From NCBI RefSeq assembly GCF_018687555.1, contig NZ_CP061296.1:124001-188000 (forward strand): DNA of 64,000 nt. The letters run 5' to 3'. Positions 19,187-28,697 of the stretch are shown here, in pieces. Source of the stretch: Polynucleobacter sp. MWH-P3-07-1. Lineage in GTDB: Bacteria; Pseudomonadota; Gammaproteobacteria; Burkholderiales; Burkholderiaceae. The notes beneath the pieces are model-generated. The model was not told where the DNA came from. It saw nothing but the letters and a program-made list of their open reading frames with translations, and searched no databases. The number at the start of each line of letters is the position of its first letter. The stretch's first letter is position 1. A program made the translations under genes and the position numbers.

Positions 19187-20224
19187 ATGCTGGACTCGCA
19201 AACGATTGAAAAGCCGCTGAATCACATCAAATCGCCAGATCAGCGCATCAAGGAGTTGGATATTGGGGCGACCTGGACCGTTGCCCAAATTGAGGCACTT
19301 TTTGCCCTCCCATTTAATGAGTTGATGTTTAAGGCACAAGAGACGCACCGCAGCAACTTCCCAGAGGGTGATGTGGAATTAGCCACCCTCCTGTCGATTA
19401 AGACAGGTGGTTGTCCTGAGGATTGTGGCTATTGCCCCCAAGCAGCGCGCTACCACACCGATATCAAAGCCAATAAGCTAATGGACTTGGACGAAGTCTT
19501 AGAGGCAGCTAAAGCAGCAAAAGCGGCAGGCTCCAATCGCTTTTGTATGGGTGCAGCCTGGCGTGAACCCAAGGACCGAGATATAGAAAAAGTGACTGCC
19601 ATGATCAAGGGCGTGAAGGCGCTTGGTCTAGAGACCTGTGCAACCCTGGGTATGCTAGAAGCCAATCAGGCTAAGGCTTTGCAGGAAGCGGGCCTGGATT
19701 TTTATAACCACAACCTGGATACCAGCGAAGATTTTTATCGCTCTGTCATCACCACTAGAGACTACCAAGACCGCCTCGATACGTTAGATCATGTGCGCGC
19801 AGCTGGGATGTCAGTCTGTTGTGGTGGCATTGTGGGTATGGGTGAGTCACGCCAGCAAAGGGCCGCTTTTATTGCCCGCCTTGCCAACCTGAAGCCTTAC
19901 CCAGAGTCTGTGCCGATTAACCATTTGGTGCCTGTTGTAGGTACACCTTTGGCCGACCAAGAACCTTTAGATCCTCTGGAGTTTGTTCGCACGATCGCAG
20001 TGGCTCGCATCACCATGCCTCGTGCCAGAGTGCGTTTATCCGCGGGTCGCCAGGAGCTGGGTAGAGCCGTTCAGGCAATGTGTTTTCAGGCTGGAGCAAA
20101 CTCGATTTTCTATGGTGAGCAACTACTTACTACCGGTAATCCTGAGGCGGAACAAGACCTCGCTCTTTTGAAAGAGTTGGGTCTCAAGACCAAGTCGAGC
20201 TGCAAGGCTGAGGTTCAGGTCTAG
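19187..20224 (+). CDS. bioB: Biotin synthase
   Basis: A radical-SAM enzyme inserting sulfur into dethiobiotin, 345 aa. The [4Fe-4S] motif is CPEDCGYC (Cys76, Cys80, Cys83), with the typical YYNHNLDT-like stretch (here [13 protein letters not shown]) and the AGRQELGR region near the [2Fe-2S]-binding Arg. It is divergent from bioA-bioF-bioD and followed after 11 bp by coq7. Confidence 0.97.
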   Translation: MLDSQTIEKPLNHIKSPDQRIKELDIGATWTVAQIEALFALPFNELMFKAQETHRSNFPEGDVELATLLSIKTGGCPEDCGYCPQAARYHTDIKANKLMDLDEVLEAAKAAKAAGSNRFCMGAAWREPKDRDIEKVTAMIKGVKALGLETCATLGMLEANQAKALQEAGLDFYNHNLDTSEDFYRSVITTRDYQDRLDTLDHVRAAGMSVCCGGIVGMGESRQQRAAFIARLANLKPYPESVPINHLVPVVGTPLADQEPLDPLEFVRTIAVARITMPRARVRLSAGRQELGRAVQAMCFQAGANSIFYGEQLLTTGNPEAEQDLALLKELGLKTKSSCKAEVQV

Positions 20225-20235
20225 GATTTTTGCCT

Positions 20236-20865
20236 ATGTTTTTGTCAGATCGCCTGATTATTGAGTTTGATACTGCCCTGAAATCGATTTCAGGCGGAGC
20301 CCATTCTCGACGCTCGATTCCGAAAAATGAAGTTCAGGGTAAAACCCCTTTAAGTGAAACAGAGCGTGCACATTCTGCAGGTTTAATGCGCGTCAATCAC
20401 GTGGGTGAAGTTTGTGCCCAGGCACTCTACCAATCACAAAAATTTTTAGCACGAGACCCTCAAATTCAAGAGATGCTCAAGCACTCTGCAGAAGAGGAGA
20501 TGGATCATCTTGCTTGGTGTGAAACACGGTTAAAAGAGTTGGGCTCACATACAAGCTATCTCAATCCATTTTGGTATGCTGGATCCTTTGCAATTGGCTT
20601 GCTAGCTGGCTTAGCGGGTGATCAATGGAGTTTAGGTTTTGTTGCTGAAACCGAAAAACAGGTTGAGAATCACCTTCAAAGTCACTTATCGACTTTGCCT
20701 GAAAATGATCAGCAGTCTCGTGCGATTGTCGAGCAAATGCGCCTTGATGAAATCGAGCACGGCAAAGAGGCGATGGAAGCTGGTGGAGTGGTTTTGCCTC
20801 CGACAGTTCAGAAGCTAATGGAAGCAAGTTCTAAGCTGATGACGAGCAGTGCTTACAAAATCTAA
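20236..20865 (+). CDS. coq7: 2-polyprenyl-3-methyl-6-methoxy-1,4-benzoquinone monooxygenase (Coq7/UbiF-type)
   Basis: A di-iron carboxylate hydroxylase of ubiquinone biosynthesis, 209 aa. Iron ligands are seen in NHVGEVCAQ (Glu58), AEEEMDHLAWCE (ExxH at 88-91) and the C-terminal DEIEHG. The ATG at 20236 is preferred over a TTG at 20230. Its function overlaps that of flavin-dependent UbiF, so the ubiH-like gene at 4.5 kb more likely acts at another ring position. It follows bioB closely and is probably read from the same promoter. Confidence 0.94.
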   Translation: MFLSDRLIIEFDTALKSISGGAHSRRSIPKNEVQGKTPLSETERAHSAGLMRVNHVGEVCAQALYQSQKFLARDPQIQEMLKHSAEEEMDHLAWCETRLKELGSHTSYLNPFWYAGSFAIGLLAGLAGDQWSLGFVAETEKQVENHLQSHLSTLPENDQQSRAIVEQMRLDEIEHGKEAMEAGGVVLPPTVQKLMEASSKLMTSSAYKI

Positions 20866-20932
20866 ATCACACGTTTTTTGAATATCGAAAAATAAATATA
20901 CTGTGATTAAAAACAGTGTATTTCTGTCATAT

Positions 20933-20948
20933 TTAGCTCTATAGCTAA
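20933..20948. promoter_or_regulatory. Palindrome TTAGC-N6-GCTAA, site B
   Basis: TTAGCTCTATAGCTAA, a perfect 6-bp inverted repeat around CTAT. It shares its central 14 bases with the reverse complement of 54166-54179 and resembles the site at 7360-7375. It lies about 190 bp before mraZ. Probably a regulator site; the protein is unknown. Confidence 0.5.
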
Positions 20949-21029
20949 GACCTACTATTAAGTATATTAGCCAAGTTATTGTTTAAAAGAGAGATTTTAT
21001 TCTCAGTATTTTATGAACAGACAACGCTA

Positions 21030-21045
21030 AGTGTTTGTAAACACT
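21030..21045. promoter_or_regulatory. Perfect 7-bp inverted repeat AGTGTTT-GT-AAACACT
   Basis: A 16-bp palindrome with a 2-nt centre, ending 32 bp upstream of the -35 of the mraZ promoter. Its position fits an activator or repressor site. No known family is assigned. Confidence 0.45.
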
Positions 21046-21077
21046 AGAGAATTTCCTAAAAAAACCCCTTAAAACAC

Positions 21078-21106
21078 TTGACCCTCGGTATTTGATCCTC
21101 TAAAGT
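21078..21106 (+). promoter_or_regulatory. mraZ (dcw) sigma70 promoter
   Basis: TTGACC at 21078-21083, a 17-bp spacer, then TAAAGT at 21101-21106, putting the TSS near 21113. The MraZ box begins at the last base of the -10, so bound MraZ would block RNA polymerase. It probably drives the whole cluster from mraZ. Confidence 0.7.
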
Positions 21107-21130
21107 GGGAGGAAGTGTGAAAAAGTGGGG
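21106..21130 (+). promoter_or_regulatory. MraZ box: three phased TGGGN-type repeats
   Basis: TGGGA (21106-21110), TGTGA (21116-21120) and TGGGG (21126-21130), each separated by exactly 5 nt, one helical turn apart. This matches the known MraZ operator layout of TGGGN repeats with 5-nt spacers; the middle copy is degenerate. It overlaps the -10 and the TSS, so negative autoregulation by MraZ is expected. Confidence 0.85.
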
Positions 21131-21136
21131 TAAATC

Positions 21137-21565
21137 GTGTTTCAAGGTGCTTCAGCTCTCAATTTAGATGCAAAAGGTCGCATGTCTGTGCCGGCCAAGC
21201 ATCGTGACGCCTTGTTGGTTCAGGGCGAAGGTAGAGTGACCCTAACCAAACACCCCGATGGCTGCTTGCTGTTATTCCCCAGGCCTGAGTGGGAAACCTT
21301 TCGTTCCCGCGTTGCTCAGTTGCCGATGGATGCGCATTGGTGGCGCAGAATATTTTTAGGAAGTGCTGCAGATGTTGAGTTAGACAGTGCAGGCAGAATT
21401 TTGGTCAGTCCAGAGTTGCGTTCAGCTGCAGGCATTGAAAAAGAAGTGATGCTTCTCGGAATGGGAAGTCACCTCGAATTGTGGGATGCGGCAAGCTATG
21501 CTGCAAAAGAGCAGGCTGCCATTGCACAAGGCATGCCTGAGGCACTCAAGCAATTTAATTTTTAA
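21137..21565 (+). CDS. mraZ: Transcriptional regulator MraZ
   Basis: A DNA-binding ring-forming protein with two AbrB/SpoVT-like repeats, 142 aa: [14 protein letters not shown] (about 11-24) and [13 protein letters not shown] (about 83-95). It represses the dcw promoter in E. coli. The start is [18 protein letters not shown] fits the family N-terminus, and no better ATG exists. The SD-like GTGGGG at 21125-21130 is also the third repeat of its own operator, so protein binding site and ribosome site overlap. It is the first gene of the dcw cluster. Confidence 0.96.
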   Translation: MFQGASALNLDAKGRMSVPAKHRDALLVQGEGRVTLTKHPDGCLLLFPRPEWETFRSRVAQLPMDAHWWRRIFLGSAADVELDSAGRILVSPELRSAAGIEKEVMLLGMGSHLELWDAASYAAKEQAAIAQGMPEALKQFNF

Positions 21566-21577
21566 TGATTGAGTGCC

Positions 21578-22522
21578 ATGAACCATACACATCGCCCAGT
21601 ACTTCTGGCCGAGGCGGTGACCGCTTTAATCGATGGGCCACTGCTTCAAGATCAAACCAAAAAGATTGTCATCATCGATGGGACGTTTGGGCGAGGCGGG
21701 CATTCACAGCGGTTACTGAGCAAGTTGAATACAAATGCACGTTTGATGGCATTCGACAAAGACTTGGATGCCATTGCAGTAGCAAAAGCAATCAAGGATC
21801 CAAGGTTTTCCATCATTCACAGCAGCTTTGCACAGATGGATCAGTACGCCGAACCAGCATCGATCGATGGAATTTTGTTGGATCTTGGAATCAGCTCACC
21901 TCAAGTAGACGAAGCGCATCGTGGATTTTCATTTCGACGGGATGGACCGCTCGATATGCGAATGAATACGGATCACGGAATCACGGCAGCGGAGTGGTTA
22001 GAGCAGGCGCCGCAGGAGGAAATCAGTAAAGTGATTAAGACCTACGGAGAAGAGCGCTTCGCATCACAAATTGCCAAAGCTATTGTTGCTAAGCGTGAGG
22101 AAGGCTTGTCTCCTAAAACGACCTTGCAGTTAGCAAATTTGGTGGCTAGCGTGGTTCGCACTCGCGAGCCAGGTCAAGATCCTGCTACACGTACTTTTCA
22201 GGCATTGCGGATTTTTATTAATCGGGAATTAGAAGACCTTGAGTTGGGTCTTAAAGCTGCTTTAAGTTTGCTTAAACCAGGCGCACGCTTAGCCGTCATT
22301 AGTTTCCACTCTCTTGAAGATCGCATCGTCAAACAATTCTTGCAAGCGCATGCCAAAGTGGAAGTGCCTCGCGGTTTGCCTCTGCGGGAAAAAGATTTGC
22401 CACAAAGCGCCCTTGAAATCATCGCTCGAATTCGTCCAGGCGAGGAAGAACTTAAAGAAAACCCTCGTGCACGCTCGGCCATTATGCGAGTGGCAGAAAA
22501 AAGAATGGGGGCGTTAGCATGA
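21578..22522 (+). CDS. rsmH: 16S rRNA (cytosine1402-N4)-methyltransferase
   Basis: A SAM-dependent methyltransferase (MraW) of 314 aa, acting on C1402 of 16S rRNA. The start [14 protein letters not shown] is canonical, with SAM-binding [12 protein letters not shown] and [19 protein letters not shown] next, and the C-terminal [13 protein letters not shown] and [10 protein letters not shown]. The frame opens earlier with a TTG at 21569, but the ATG at 21578 gives the usual N-terminus. It overlaps ftsL by 4 bp. Confidence 0.97.
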   Translation: MNHTHRPVLLAEAVTALIDGPLLQDQTKKIVIIDGTFGRGGHSQRLLSKLNTNARLMAFDKDLDAIAVAKAIKDPRFSIIHSSFAQMDQYAEPASIDGILLDLGISSPQVDEAHRGFSFRRDGPLDMRMNTDHGITAAEWLEQAPQEEISKVIKTYGEERFASQIAKAIVAKREEGLSPKTTLQLANLVASVVRTREPGQDPATRTFQALRIFINRELEDLELGLKAALSLLKPGARLAVISFHSLEDRIVKQFLQAHAKVEVPRGLPLREKDLPQSALEIIARIRPGEEELKENPRARSAIMRVAEKRMGALA

Positions 22523-22785
22523 ACCGCGCAACCTTTACTTTGCTCGCTCTGCTATTGATTTGTGCTTTGTCGCTCGTAGCTGCACAACAGCGGGCGCGTA
22601 AATTATTTGTTGCCATTGAGCAAGTGCAAAACGAAGAGCGTCGATTAAATCAAGATTGGCTACGCTTGGAATATGAGCAGCGTAACCTTTCAAAATCTTC
22701 ACGTATTCGTGACACTGCTCGCAATCAATTGCACATGTCACCCATCTCTCCTGAACGTACTTTGTACATTAAGGAGAGCAAATGA
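22519..22785 (+). CDS. ftsL: Cell division protein FtsL
   Basis: A small bitopic divisome protein, 88 aa: N-terminal membrane helix (about 5-22), then a periplasmic coiled coil rich in Glu, Arg and Leu ([17 protein letters not shown] stretch, about 30-65). It forms the FtsQ-FtsL-FtsB complex that activates FtsW-FtsI. It overlaps rsmH and ftsI by 4 bp on each side. Sequence conservation in this family is low, so the call rests on position and topology as much as on residues. Confidence 0.93.
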   Translation: MNRATFTLLALLLICALSLVAAQQRARKLFVAIEQVQNEERRLNQDWLRLEYEQRNLSKSSRIRDTARNQLHMSPISPERTLYIKESK

Positions 22786-24557
22786 GACCAGTTGGTTTTT
22801 CGACTACCCCGAATTTAGTGTTGCGTCTGCCAATGTGGCGGTCGCGCTTGATGTTATTCATGCTGTTCTTTGTTTTCATGCTACTTTTATTAAGAGCATT
22901 CTGGATTCAAGGTCCGGGCAATGCTTTTTATGAAGCAAAAGCAGTACGAGGAACTCAGCGCGAGCTTGAATTGCCAGCAAGTCGCGGCAAGATTTTGGAT
23001 CGCAATGGCAATGTCATCGCAACCAGTCTTGAGGCGAAATCCGTGATCGCTTATAACGATACCGTGCCTGATGATTTATCGTCAGAAAAGATTCGTCAGC
23101 TAGCAAACCTCTTGCAAATGAATGAATCAGACTTGCGTAAAAAACTCAAAGAAGAGCGCAAGCAAGTTTTCTTGAAGCGACAGGTTGATCCTGCAGTAGC
23201 TCAGCAAATTAAACAATTAGAAATACCGGGTATTGGACTAAACAATGAGTACCGTCGCTTTTACCCAGAGGGTGAAGCGATGGCTCACGTTGTAGGCTTC
23301 ACCAATGTGGAAGACCGCGGCCAAGAAGGCATGGAGCTCTCACATGAAAAAGAGCTGGCTGCTCGTCCTGGGCAACGGCGCGTTGTGGTCGATCGTTTAG
23401 GTCGAGTTGTTGAGGATGTTGCTATTGAGCAAGAACCACAAAATGGAAAAGATTTGCAGTTGTCCATTGATAGCAAGATTCAATATCTTGCCTATAACGC
23501 CGTCAAGAGTGCGGTTGAGCAGCATCATGCTAAAGCAGGTGGGGCAGTCGTTTTAGATACTCAAACTGGGGAGATCTTGGCTTTAGCGAATTACCCAAGC
23601 TATAACCCGAATGATCGTCGTAATTTGACTGGCGAGCAACTTCGCAATCGCGTGCTCACCGATACTTTTGAGCCTGGCTCAACGATAAAACCTTTCACAA
23701 TCTCAACGGCATTAGAGAAGGGTGCCATCACTCCTAATACGAATATGGTGATTGGTGCGAGTTATTTGATTGGCCCTAAACCTATTACGGATACCCATCC
23801 CTATGGAAATCTAACGGTCTCACAAGTGATCCAAAAATCAAGCAATATTGGAACGGCCAAAATTGCGATGAATAATCTCTCGCCTGAAGAGATGTGGAAT
23901 ATGTATACAGCCGTTGGTTTTGGCCAGGCCCCCAAGATTGGTTTTCCTGGTTCCGTATCTGGAACATTGCATCCCTATCAAAAATGGGTTCCATCCGATC
24001 AGGCGCGCATTGCATTTGGTTATGGAATCTCTGCATCCCTATTTCAGGTTGCACGCGCTTACACCATTTTTGCGCGTGACGGAGAGCTAGTTCCTTTGAC
24101 GATACAGCGCAGCTCAGAAGTTAAGCCAGGTGTAAGAGTGATTTCTGCCAAAACTGCGATTGAGATGCGCAGCATGCTTGAGACAGTAACTGAACCAGGT
24201 GGTACAGCCGTCAAAGCCCAAGCAGATGGTTATCGGGTAGGTGGCAAAACTGGTACAGCACATAAGTTGGTTGGTAAAGGTTATGGTAATTCTTATCGTG
24301 CTTATTTTGCCGGCATTGCACCGATCAGTTCGCCACGAATTGTCGTGGCCGTGATGGTTGATGAGCCCACTGGCGGGAGTCACTATGGTGGTGATGTTGC
24401 GGCCCCTGTGTTCTCAACCATTGTGAGTGAGACTTTGAGAACCTTGAATGTCTTACCCGATGCCAATATTAAGCAAATGGTATCTGATGATGTAAAGCCT
24501 CCTGTTGAGAATCAGGCAACAGGACTAAAAGCTCAACAAGTGGTTTTGAAAAGATGA
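22782..24557 (+). CDS. ftsI: Peptidoglycan D,D-transpeptidase FtsI (PBP3)
   Basis: The class B penicillin-binding protein for septal cross-linking, 591 aa. A membrane anchor (about 21-42) precedes the pedestal domain (RGKILDRNGNVIATS, 68-82) and the transpeptidase domain with Ser300/Lys303 (STIKPF), SSN at 353-355 and KTGT at 489-492, so all three penicillin-binding motifs are intact. It overlaps ftsL and murE by 4 bp each. FtsW at 30.3 kb is its glycosyltransferase partner. Confidence 0.97.
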   Translation: MRPVGFSTTPNLVLRLPMWRSRLMLFMLFFVFMLLLLRAFWIQGPGNAFYEAKAVRGTQRELELPASRGKILDRNGNVIATSLEAKSVIAYNDTVPDDLSSEKIRQLANLLQMNESDLRKKLKEERKQVFLKRQVDPAVAQQIKQLEIPGIGLNNEYRRFYPEGEAMAHVVGFTNVEDRGQEGMELSHEKELAARPGQRRVVVDRLGRVVEDVAIEQEPQNGKDLQLSIDSKIQYLAYNAVKSAVEQHHAKAGGAVVLDTQTGEILALANYPSYNPNDRRNLTGEQLRNRVLTDTFEPGSTIKPFTISTALEKGAITPNTNMVIGASYLIGPKPITDTHPYGNLTVSQVIQKSSNIGTAKIAMNNLSPEEMWNMYTAVGFGQAPKIGFPGSVSGTLHPYQKWVPSDQARIAFGYGISASLFQVARAYTIFARDGELVPLTIQRSSEVKPGVRVISAKTAIEMRSMLETVTEPGGTAVKAQADGYRVGGKTGTAHKLVGKGYGNSYRAYFAGIAPISSPRIVVAVMVDEPTGGSHYGGDVAAPVFSTIVSETLRTLNVLPDANIKQMVSDDVKPPVENQATGLKAQQVVLKR

Positions 24558-26092
24558 GGGTGGCAGTGCATATTGAACCCAATCACTTGATTGAGCATTT
24601 ACAAAAAATGGTAGCTCCCGCCGCCAAGATTAAAAGCGATAGTCGACAAATCAAATTAGGCGATATCTTTTTTGCCTATCCCGTTGGTCATGGCAAGGCA
24701 CTTCGTGATGGTCGACTGTATATCGCTGCTGCTCTTGAGGGTGGTGCTAAAGCAGTGGTTTATGACCCGACTGACATGGATGATCAGTTTGAAGATCACC
24801 CACAGTGCTTTGCAGTTCAGAATCTAGCAAAATATGCAGGAGTTATCAGTGCGGAGTGGTATGGCAACCCCAGTCTCGATCTCAATGTAGTTGGGGTTAC
24901 TGGTACCAATGGGAAGACGAGTATTACCCAGTGGATTGCTCAGGCTCTAGATACTCCCACTCAGCGTGCAGCTGTGATTGGCACACTAGGAGCGGGGCTG
25001 TCGGGTTCCTTAATTCAGACGGGGTATACGACCCCAGATGCGCCGACATTGCAGACGCAGTTAAGTAGCTTGCGTGATCAAGGCGCCAAACAATTGGCCA
25101 TTGAAGTCTCTTCTCATGCTTTAGATCAAGAGCGTATTGCCGGACTCAATATAAATTGCGCAGTATTTAGCAATTTGAGTCAAGATCATTTGGACTATCA
25201 CGCCAATATGGGAGAGTATGCCCAGGCAAAAGCAAAATTATTTACGCAGCCCGGCTTAAAAAATGTTGTTCTGAACATGGATGATCCTTTTGGAAGAGAG
25301 CTTGCAATGCAAGCACTGACTAGGAATACCGTTAATGTTTGGGGCTACGGATTAGATCAAAGCACCTTTCAGGGTTTTGAAAAATTTGGTGACCGTTTAC
25401 AGCGGGTACACGCAAAAGACTTGGTCATGAGTAGCAATGGCTATGACGCCGTATTTGTTTATGGAGGTCATGGCTCACAAGCGCTTCATATTCCGGTGAT
25501 CGGGGAATTTAATGTCAGCAATTGTTTGGCAGTCTTTGCTGTTTTACTCAGCCAAGGTTTGGGTATTGCAGAAGCTAGTAAGCGAATTAGTAAATTAAAA
25601 CCCGTCATAGGTCGTATGGAGTTAGTGCAGCTCAATAAAGCTGGGCCATTGGTGATCGTTGATTACGCTCATACCCCAGATGCCTTAGAAAAAGTGCTCA
25701 ATACCTTGCGCCCCATTGCGGATCAACGTCAGGGTAAGCTCTGGTGCGTCTTTGGTTGTGGCGGCGATCGTGATATCAACAAGCGCCCACAGATGGGGCG
25801 AGTGGTAGAGCAATTTTCTGATGAAGTAATCATCACCAGCGATAACCCCAGATCAGAAGATCCTCATGCAATTATTGACATGATTCGATCTGGAATGGGA
25901 GTGTCAGTAAGTAAAGCGCAAATTATTATCGATCGGGCTGCTGCCATTATGTCGGCTGTGCGTCATGCAAAAGAAGCGGATGTTGTGCTGGTGGCAGGTA
26001 AGGGGCATGAGTCGACCCAGGAAATTAGCGGTAAGAAATTTGACTTCTCTGATCAAGAGCACATTCTTTTAGCGGCAGGAGGGGTGATCTGA
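24554..26092 (+). CDS. murE: UDP-MurNAc-L-Ala-D-Glu--meso-DAP ligase
   Basis: Adds meso-diaminopimelate to the peptidoglycan stem peptide, cytosolic, 512 aa. The ATP-binding motif is GTNGKTS (117-123). The DNPRSEDP motif near residue 430 contains the DNPR signature that specifies meso-DAP over lysine. A carbamylated-Lys region and C-terminal GKGHESTQEI are present. The ATG overlaps the ftsI stop as ATGA. The single stop base at 26092 is shared with the murF start. Confidence 0.97.
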   Translation: MRVAVHIEPNHLIEHLQKMVAPAAKIKSDSRQIKLGDIFFAYPVGHGKALRDGRLYIAAALEGGAKAVVYDPTDMDDQFEDHPQCFAVQNLAKYAGVISAEWYGNPSLDLNVVGVTGTNGKTSITQWIAQALDTPTQRAAVIGTLGAGLSGSLIQTGYTTPDAPTLQTQLSSLRDQGAKQLAIEVSSHALDQERIAGLNINCAVFSNLSQDHLDYHANMGEYAQAKAKLFTQPGLKNVVLNMDDPFGRELAMQALTRNTVNVWGYGLDQSTFQGFEKFGDRLQRVHAKDLVMSSNGYDAVFVYGGHGSQALHIPVIGEFNVSNCLAVFAVLLSQGLGIAEASKRISKLKPVIGRMELVQLNKAGPLVIVDYAHTPDALEKVLNTLRPIADQRQGKLWCVFGCGGDRDINKRPQMGRVVEQFSDEVIITSDNPRSEDPHAIIDMIRSGMGVSVSKAQIIIDRAAAIMSAVRHAKEADVVLVAGKGHESTQEISGKKFDFSDQEHILLAAGGVI

Positions 26093-27525
26093 TGCACGCG
26101 ATGACCAATCTTGCAGAAATTCATCAAATGCTACCCGGTAGCGAATTACTGAATATTGCCCTTGAGAAATCTCATGAAGTCAGTGTTTCTGGGATCAGTA
26201 GTGATACCAGAAAAATACAGCCAGGCGAATTTTTTATTGCTTTAAGTGGTGAGCATTTTGATGCACATCAGTTTTTAGGAGAGATTGCAAAATCTGCTGC
26301 CAGTGCTGCCATGATTAGCAATCCAAGTCAGTGCCCAGAGAATTTAGCAGCGGTATGTGTCACAGACACTCGAGAAGGCCTTGGTCAACTGGCTAAAGCA
26401 TGGAGAGCAAAGCATCCCATTCCTCTCGCACTAGTTACTGGTAGTAATGGTAAGACTACCGTTAAAGAAATGATTGCTGCAATATTTAGAAGTGCTGTGG
26501 GTGAGTCCGCAACCTTAGTAACCCAAGGTAATCTCAATAATGACATTGGATTGCCATTAACCCTACTACGCCTGCGTTCATCTGATCATCTGGCGGTGAT
26601 TGAGTTGGGTATGAATCATCCTGGTGAAACTGCTGAGTTAGCAGCGATTGCCCAAGCGAATATTGCACTGATTAATAATGCACAACGAGAGCACCAAGAG
26701 TTTATGGCCAGTGTTGCCGCTGTAGCTCAAGAGCATTCTGATGTATTAAAAGCATTGCCATTGAATGGTGTAGCGGTCTTTCCAGCCGATTCTGAATATA
26801 GCTCCTTATGGAAAAAAGTAGCAGGTGATCGCAAAGTGATTGATTTTGCACTTTCTGCTCCAGCTGCAGTTTCGGGAGTTCTGTTGGGCAATGGGCATTT
26901 ACAAATCAACACTGACAATGGATCCATTGAAGTTCAATTGAAAACTCTGGGTCTACACAATGCTTCCAATGCCCTTGCTGCAGCAGCAGTAGCTTTAGCA
27001 GCCAATCTCAGTCTAAAAAATATTCAAAACGGTTTAGAAGCCTTCTCCCCAGTGAGTGGTCGGATGCAGTCCAGTCAATTGAATGCACAGTGCACCTTAA
27101 TTGACGATAGTTATAACGCGAATCCAGATTCTGTTCGTGCAGCCATCGATGCTTTAAAGCAAACGCGCGGAGCTAGTTGGCTAGTGTTGGGCGATATGGG
27201 TGAAGTGGGAGAGCAAGGCCCTGCATTTCATCATGAGGTAGGGGTCTACGCTGCACAGCAAGGCATTGATCAATTGTTTGCGATTGGGGAGCAGTCTCAA
27301 TTAGCAGTCCAGGGTTTCAATGAGATTAAACAAAAGCACCAGCTGGATTCGCGTGCTATGCACTTTGCAGAGTTAGACAATTTACAAGCAGATCTAGCTC
27401 TCGCTTTAAAAACAAAATGCACTGAGTCTGCAGAAAAAATTCATATTTTGATTAAAGGTTCTCGGTTTATGCGTATGGAGCGAGTCGTAAAAGCCTTGCA
27501 AGAGGAGGCCAATACATGTTCTTAA
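26092..27525 (+). CDS. murF: UDP-MurNAc-tripeptide--D-alanyl-D-alanine ligase
   Basis: Adds the D-Ala-D-Ala dipeptide (made by Ddl) to UDP-MurNAc-tripeptide, 477 aa. Mur ligase features are [12 protein letters not shown] (116-127), [18 protein letters not shown] and [10 protein letters not shown]. An alternative ATG at codon 4 exists. It overlaps mraY by 10 bp. Confidence 0.96.
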   Translation: MHAMTNLAEIHQMLPGSELLNIALEKSHEVSVSGISSDTRKIQPGEFFIALSGEHFDAHQFLGEIAKSAASAAMISNPSQCPENLAAVCVTDTREGLGQLAKAWRAKHPIPLALVTGSNGKTTVKEMIAAIFRSAVGESATLVTQGNLNNDIGLPLTLLRLRSSDHLAVIELGMNHPGETAELAAIAQANIALINNAQREHQEFMASVAAVAQEHSDVLKALPLNGVAVFPADSEYSSLWKKVAGDRKVIDFALSAPAAVSGVLLGNGHLQINTDNGSIEVQLKTLGLHNASNALAAAAVALAANLSLKNIQNGLEAFSPVSGRMQSSQLNAQCTLIDDSYNANPDSVRAAIDALKQTRGASWLVLGDMGEVGEQGPAFHHEVGVYAAQQGIDQLFAIGEQSQLAVQGFNEIKQKHQLDSRAMHFAELDNLQADLALALKTKCTESAEKIHILIKGSRFMRMERVVKALQEEANTCS

Positions 27526-28685
27526 TCTTGGCGCAATGGTTACAAGACGATCTCGGTTTCTTGCGGGTCTTTAACTACATTACTTTCCGCGCTGTGATGG
27601 CTACGTTAACAGCCCTATTAATTGGTTTGATTTCAGGCCCTTGGGTGATTCGCAAATTAACAGCATTAAAAATGGGTCAATCCGTACGAAGCGACGGACC
27701 ACAAAGCCACTTGGTGAAGACCGGGACACCCACGATGGGTGGGGTCCTCATTTTGTTGGGAATTTTTATCTCCTGTATTTTGTGGGCAGATTTAACGAAC
27801 CGCTTTATCTGGATCGTGATGATTGTGACTTTTGGATTTGGTGTAGTGGGCTGGGTTGATGATTATCGTAAGGTTGCACGTAAAGATCCCAAGGGAATGA
27901 GTTCAAGAGAAAAATTCTTTTGGCAGACCCTGATTGGATTATTTGCAGCAATCTATCTGGCATTCTCAGTTTCAGAAATCAACAATCTCAAAGTCCTGCA
28001 ATTGTTTCTAGACTGGCTCCGCAGCGGGTTTGCGCTAGATCTTCCAGCGAAGACAAACTTGTTATTGCCATTCATGAAAGAGGTGAGCTATCCCTTGGGC
28101 ATGATGGGCTTCATTATCTTGAGTTATTTTGTGATCGTAGGCAGCAGTAATGCCGTCAATCTCACAGATGGTCTCGATGGGTTAGTGATCATGCCGGTGA
28201 TCTTAGTTGGTGCTGCCCTGGGTGCATTTGCCTATATCATGGGTAATGCAATCTATGCAAAATATTTGCTTTTTCCATACATACCTGGCGCTGGCGAGTT
28301 AATGATCTTTTGTGGCGCAATGGGTGGCGCGGGATTGGCATTCCTTTGGTACAACACTCATCCTGCACAAGTCTTCATGGGAGATGTTGGTGCGCTTGCC
28401 CTGGGCGGTGCTCTAGGAACTATTGCTGTAATTGTCCGTCAGGAGATTGTTCTTTTCGTCATGGGCGGAATTTTTGTTGCAGAAACATTCTCAGTGATGC
28501 TCCAAGTATTTTGGTTCAAGTACACCAAGAAAAGATATGGTGAAGGGCGGCGTATTTTTCGGATGGCGCCACTACATCATCACTTTGAGTTGGGCGGCTG
28601 GAAAGAAACGCAAGTGGTAGTGCGTTTTTGGATTATTACGATCCTGTTGGTGTTAGTTGGCTTATCAAGCCTGAAATTACGGTAA
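27516..28685 (+). CDS. mraY: Phospho-N-acetylmuramoyl-pentapeptide-transferase
   Basis: An integral membrane enzyme of about ten transmembrane helices that makes lipid I from UDP-MurNAc-pentapeptide and undecaprenyl phosphate, 389 aa. Motifs are GTPTMGG, the Asp-rich [32 protein letters not shown] and the His-rich [13 protein letters not shown]. It is a little longer than the E. coli protein (360 aa) because of a looser loop around residues 155-190. Confidence 0.97.
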   Translation: MFLILAQWLQDDLGFLRVFNYITFRAVMATLTALLIGLISGPWVIRKLTALKMGQSVRSDGPQSHLVKTGTPTMGGVLILLGIFISCILWADLTNRFIWIVMIVTFGFGVVGWVDDYRKVARKDPKGMSSREKFFWQTLIGLFAAIYLAFSVSEINNLKVLQLFLDWLRSGFALDLPAKTNLLLPFMKEVSYPLGMMGFIILSYFVIVGSSNAVNLTDGLDGLVIMPVILVGAALGAFAYIMGNAIYAKYLLFPYIPGAGELMIFCGAMGGAGLAFLWYNTHPAQVFMGDVGALALGGALGTIAVIVRQEIVLFVMGGIFVAETFSVMLQVFWFKYTKKRYGEGRRIFRMAPLHHHFELGGWKETQVVVRFWIITILLVLVGLSSLKLR

Positions 28686-28697
28686 GCCTAGAATCCT

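Larger units (their letters stand above)
20866..21077. other. Palindrome-rich mraZ upstream region
   Basis: An AT-rich gap between coq7 and the mraZ promoter. It holds ACTGT-N8-ACAGT (20900-20917), TTAGC-N6-GCTAA (20933-20948), a GAGA/TCTC pair around 20987-21003, and AGTGTTT-GT-AAACACT (21030-21045). No ORF of note and no terminator with a proper U-tract is visible behind coq7. Confidence 0.6.

Noticed and set aside
21565..22029. Open frame of 154 codons over the start of rsmH
   Set aside because: It lies fully within rsmH in another frame, has a low-complexity Ser/Arg/His/Trp composition and no recognisable domain; a shadow.
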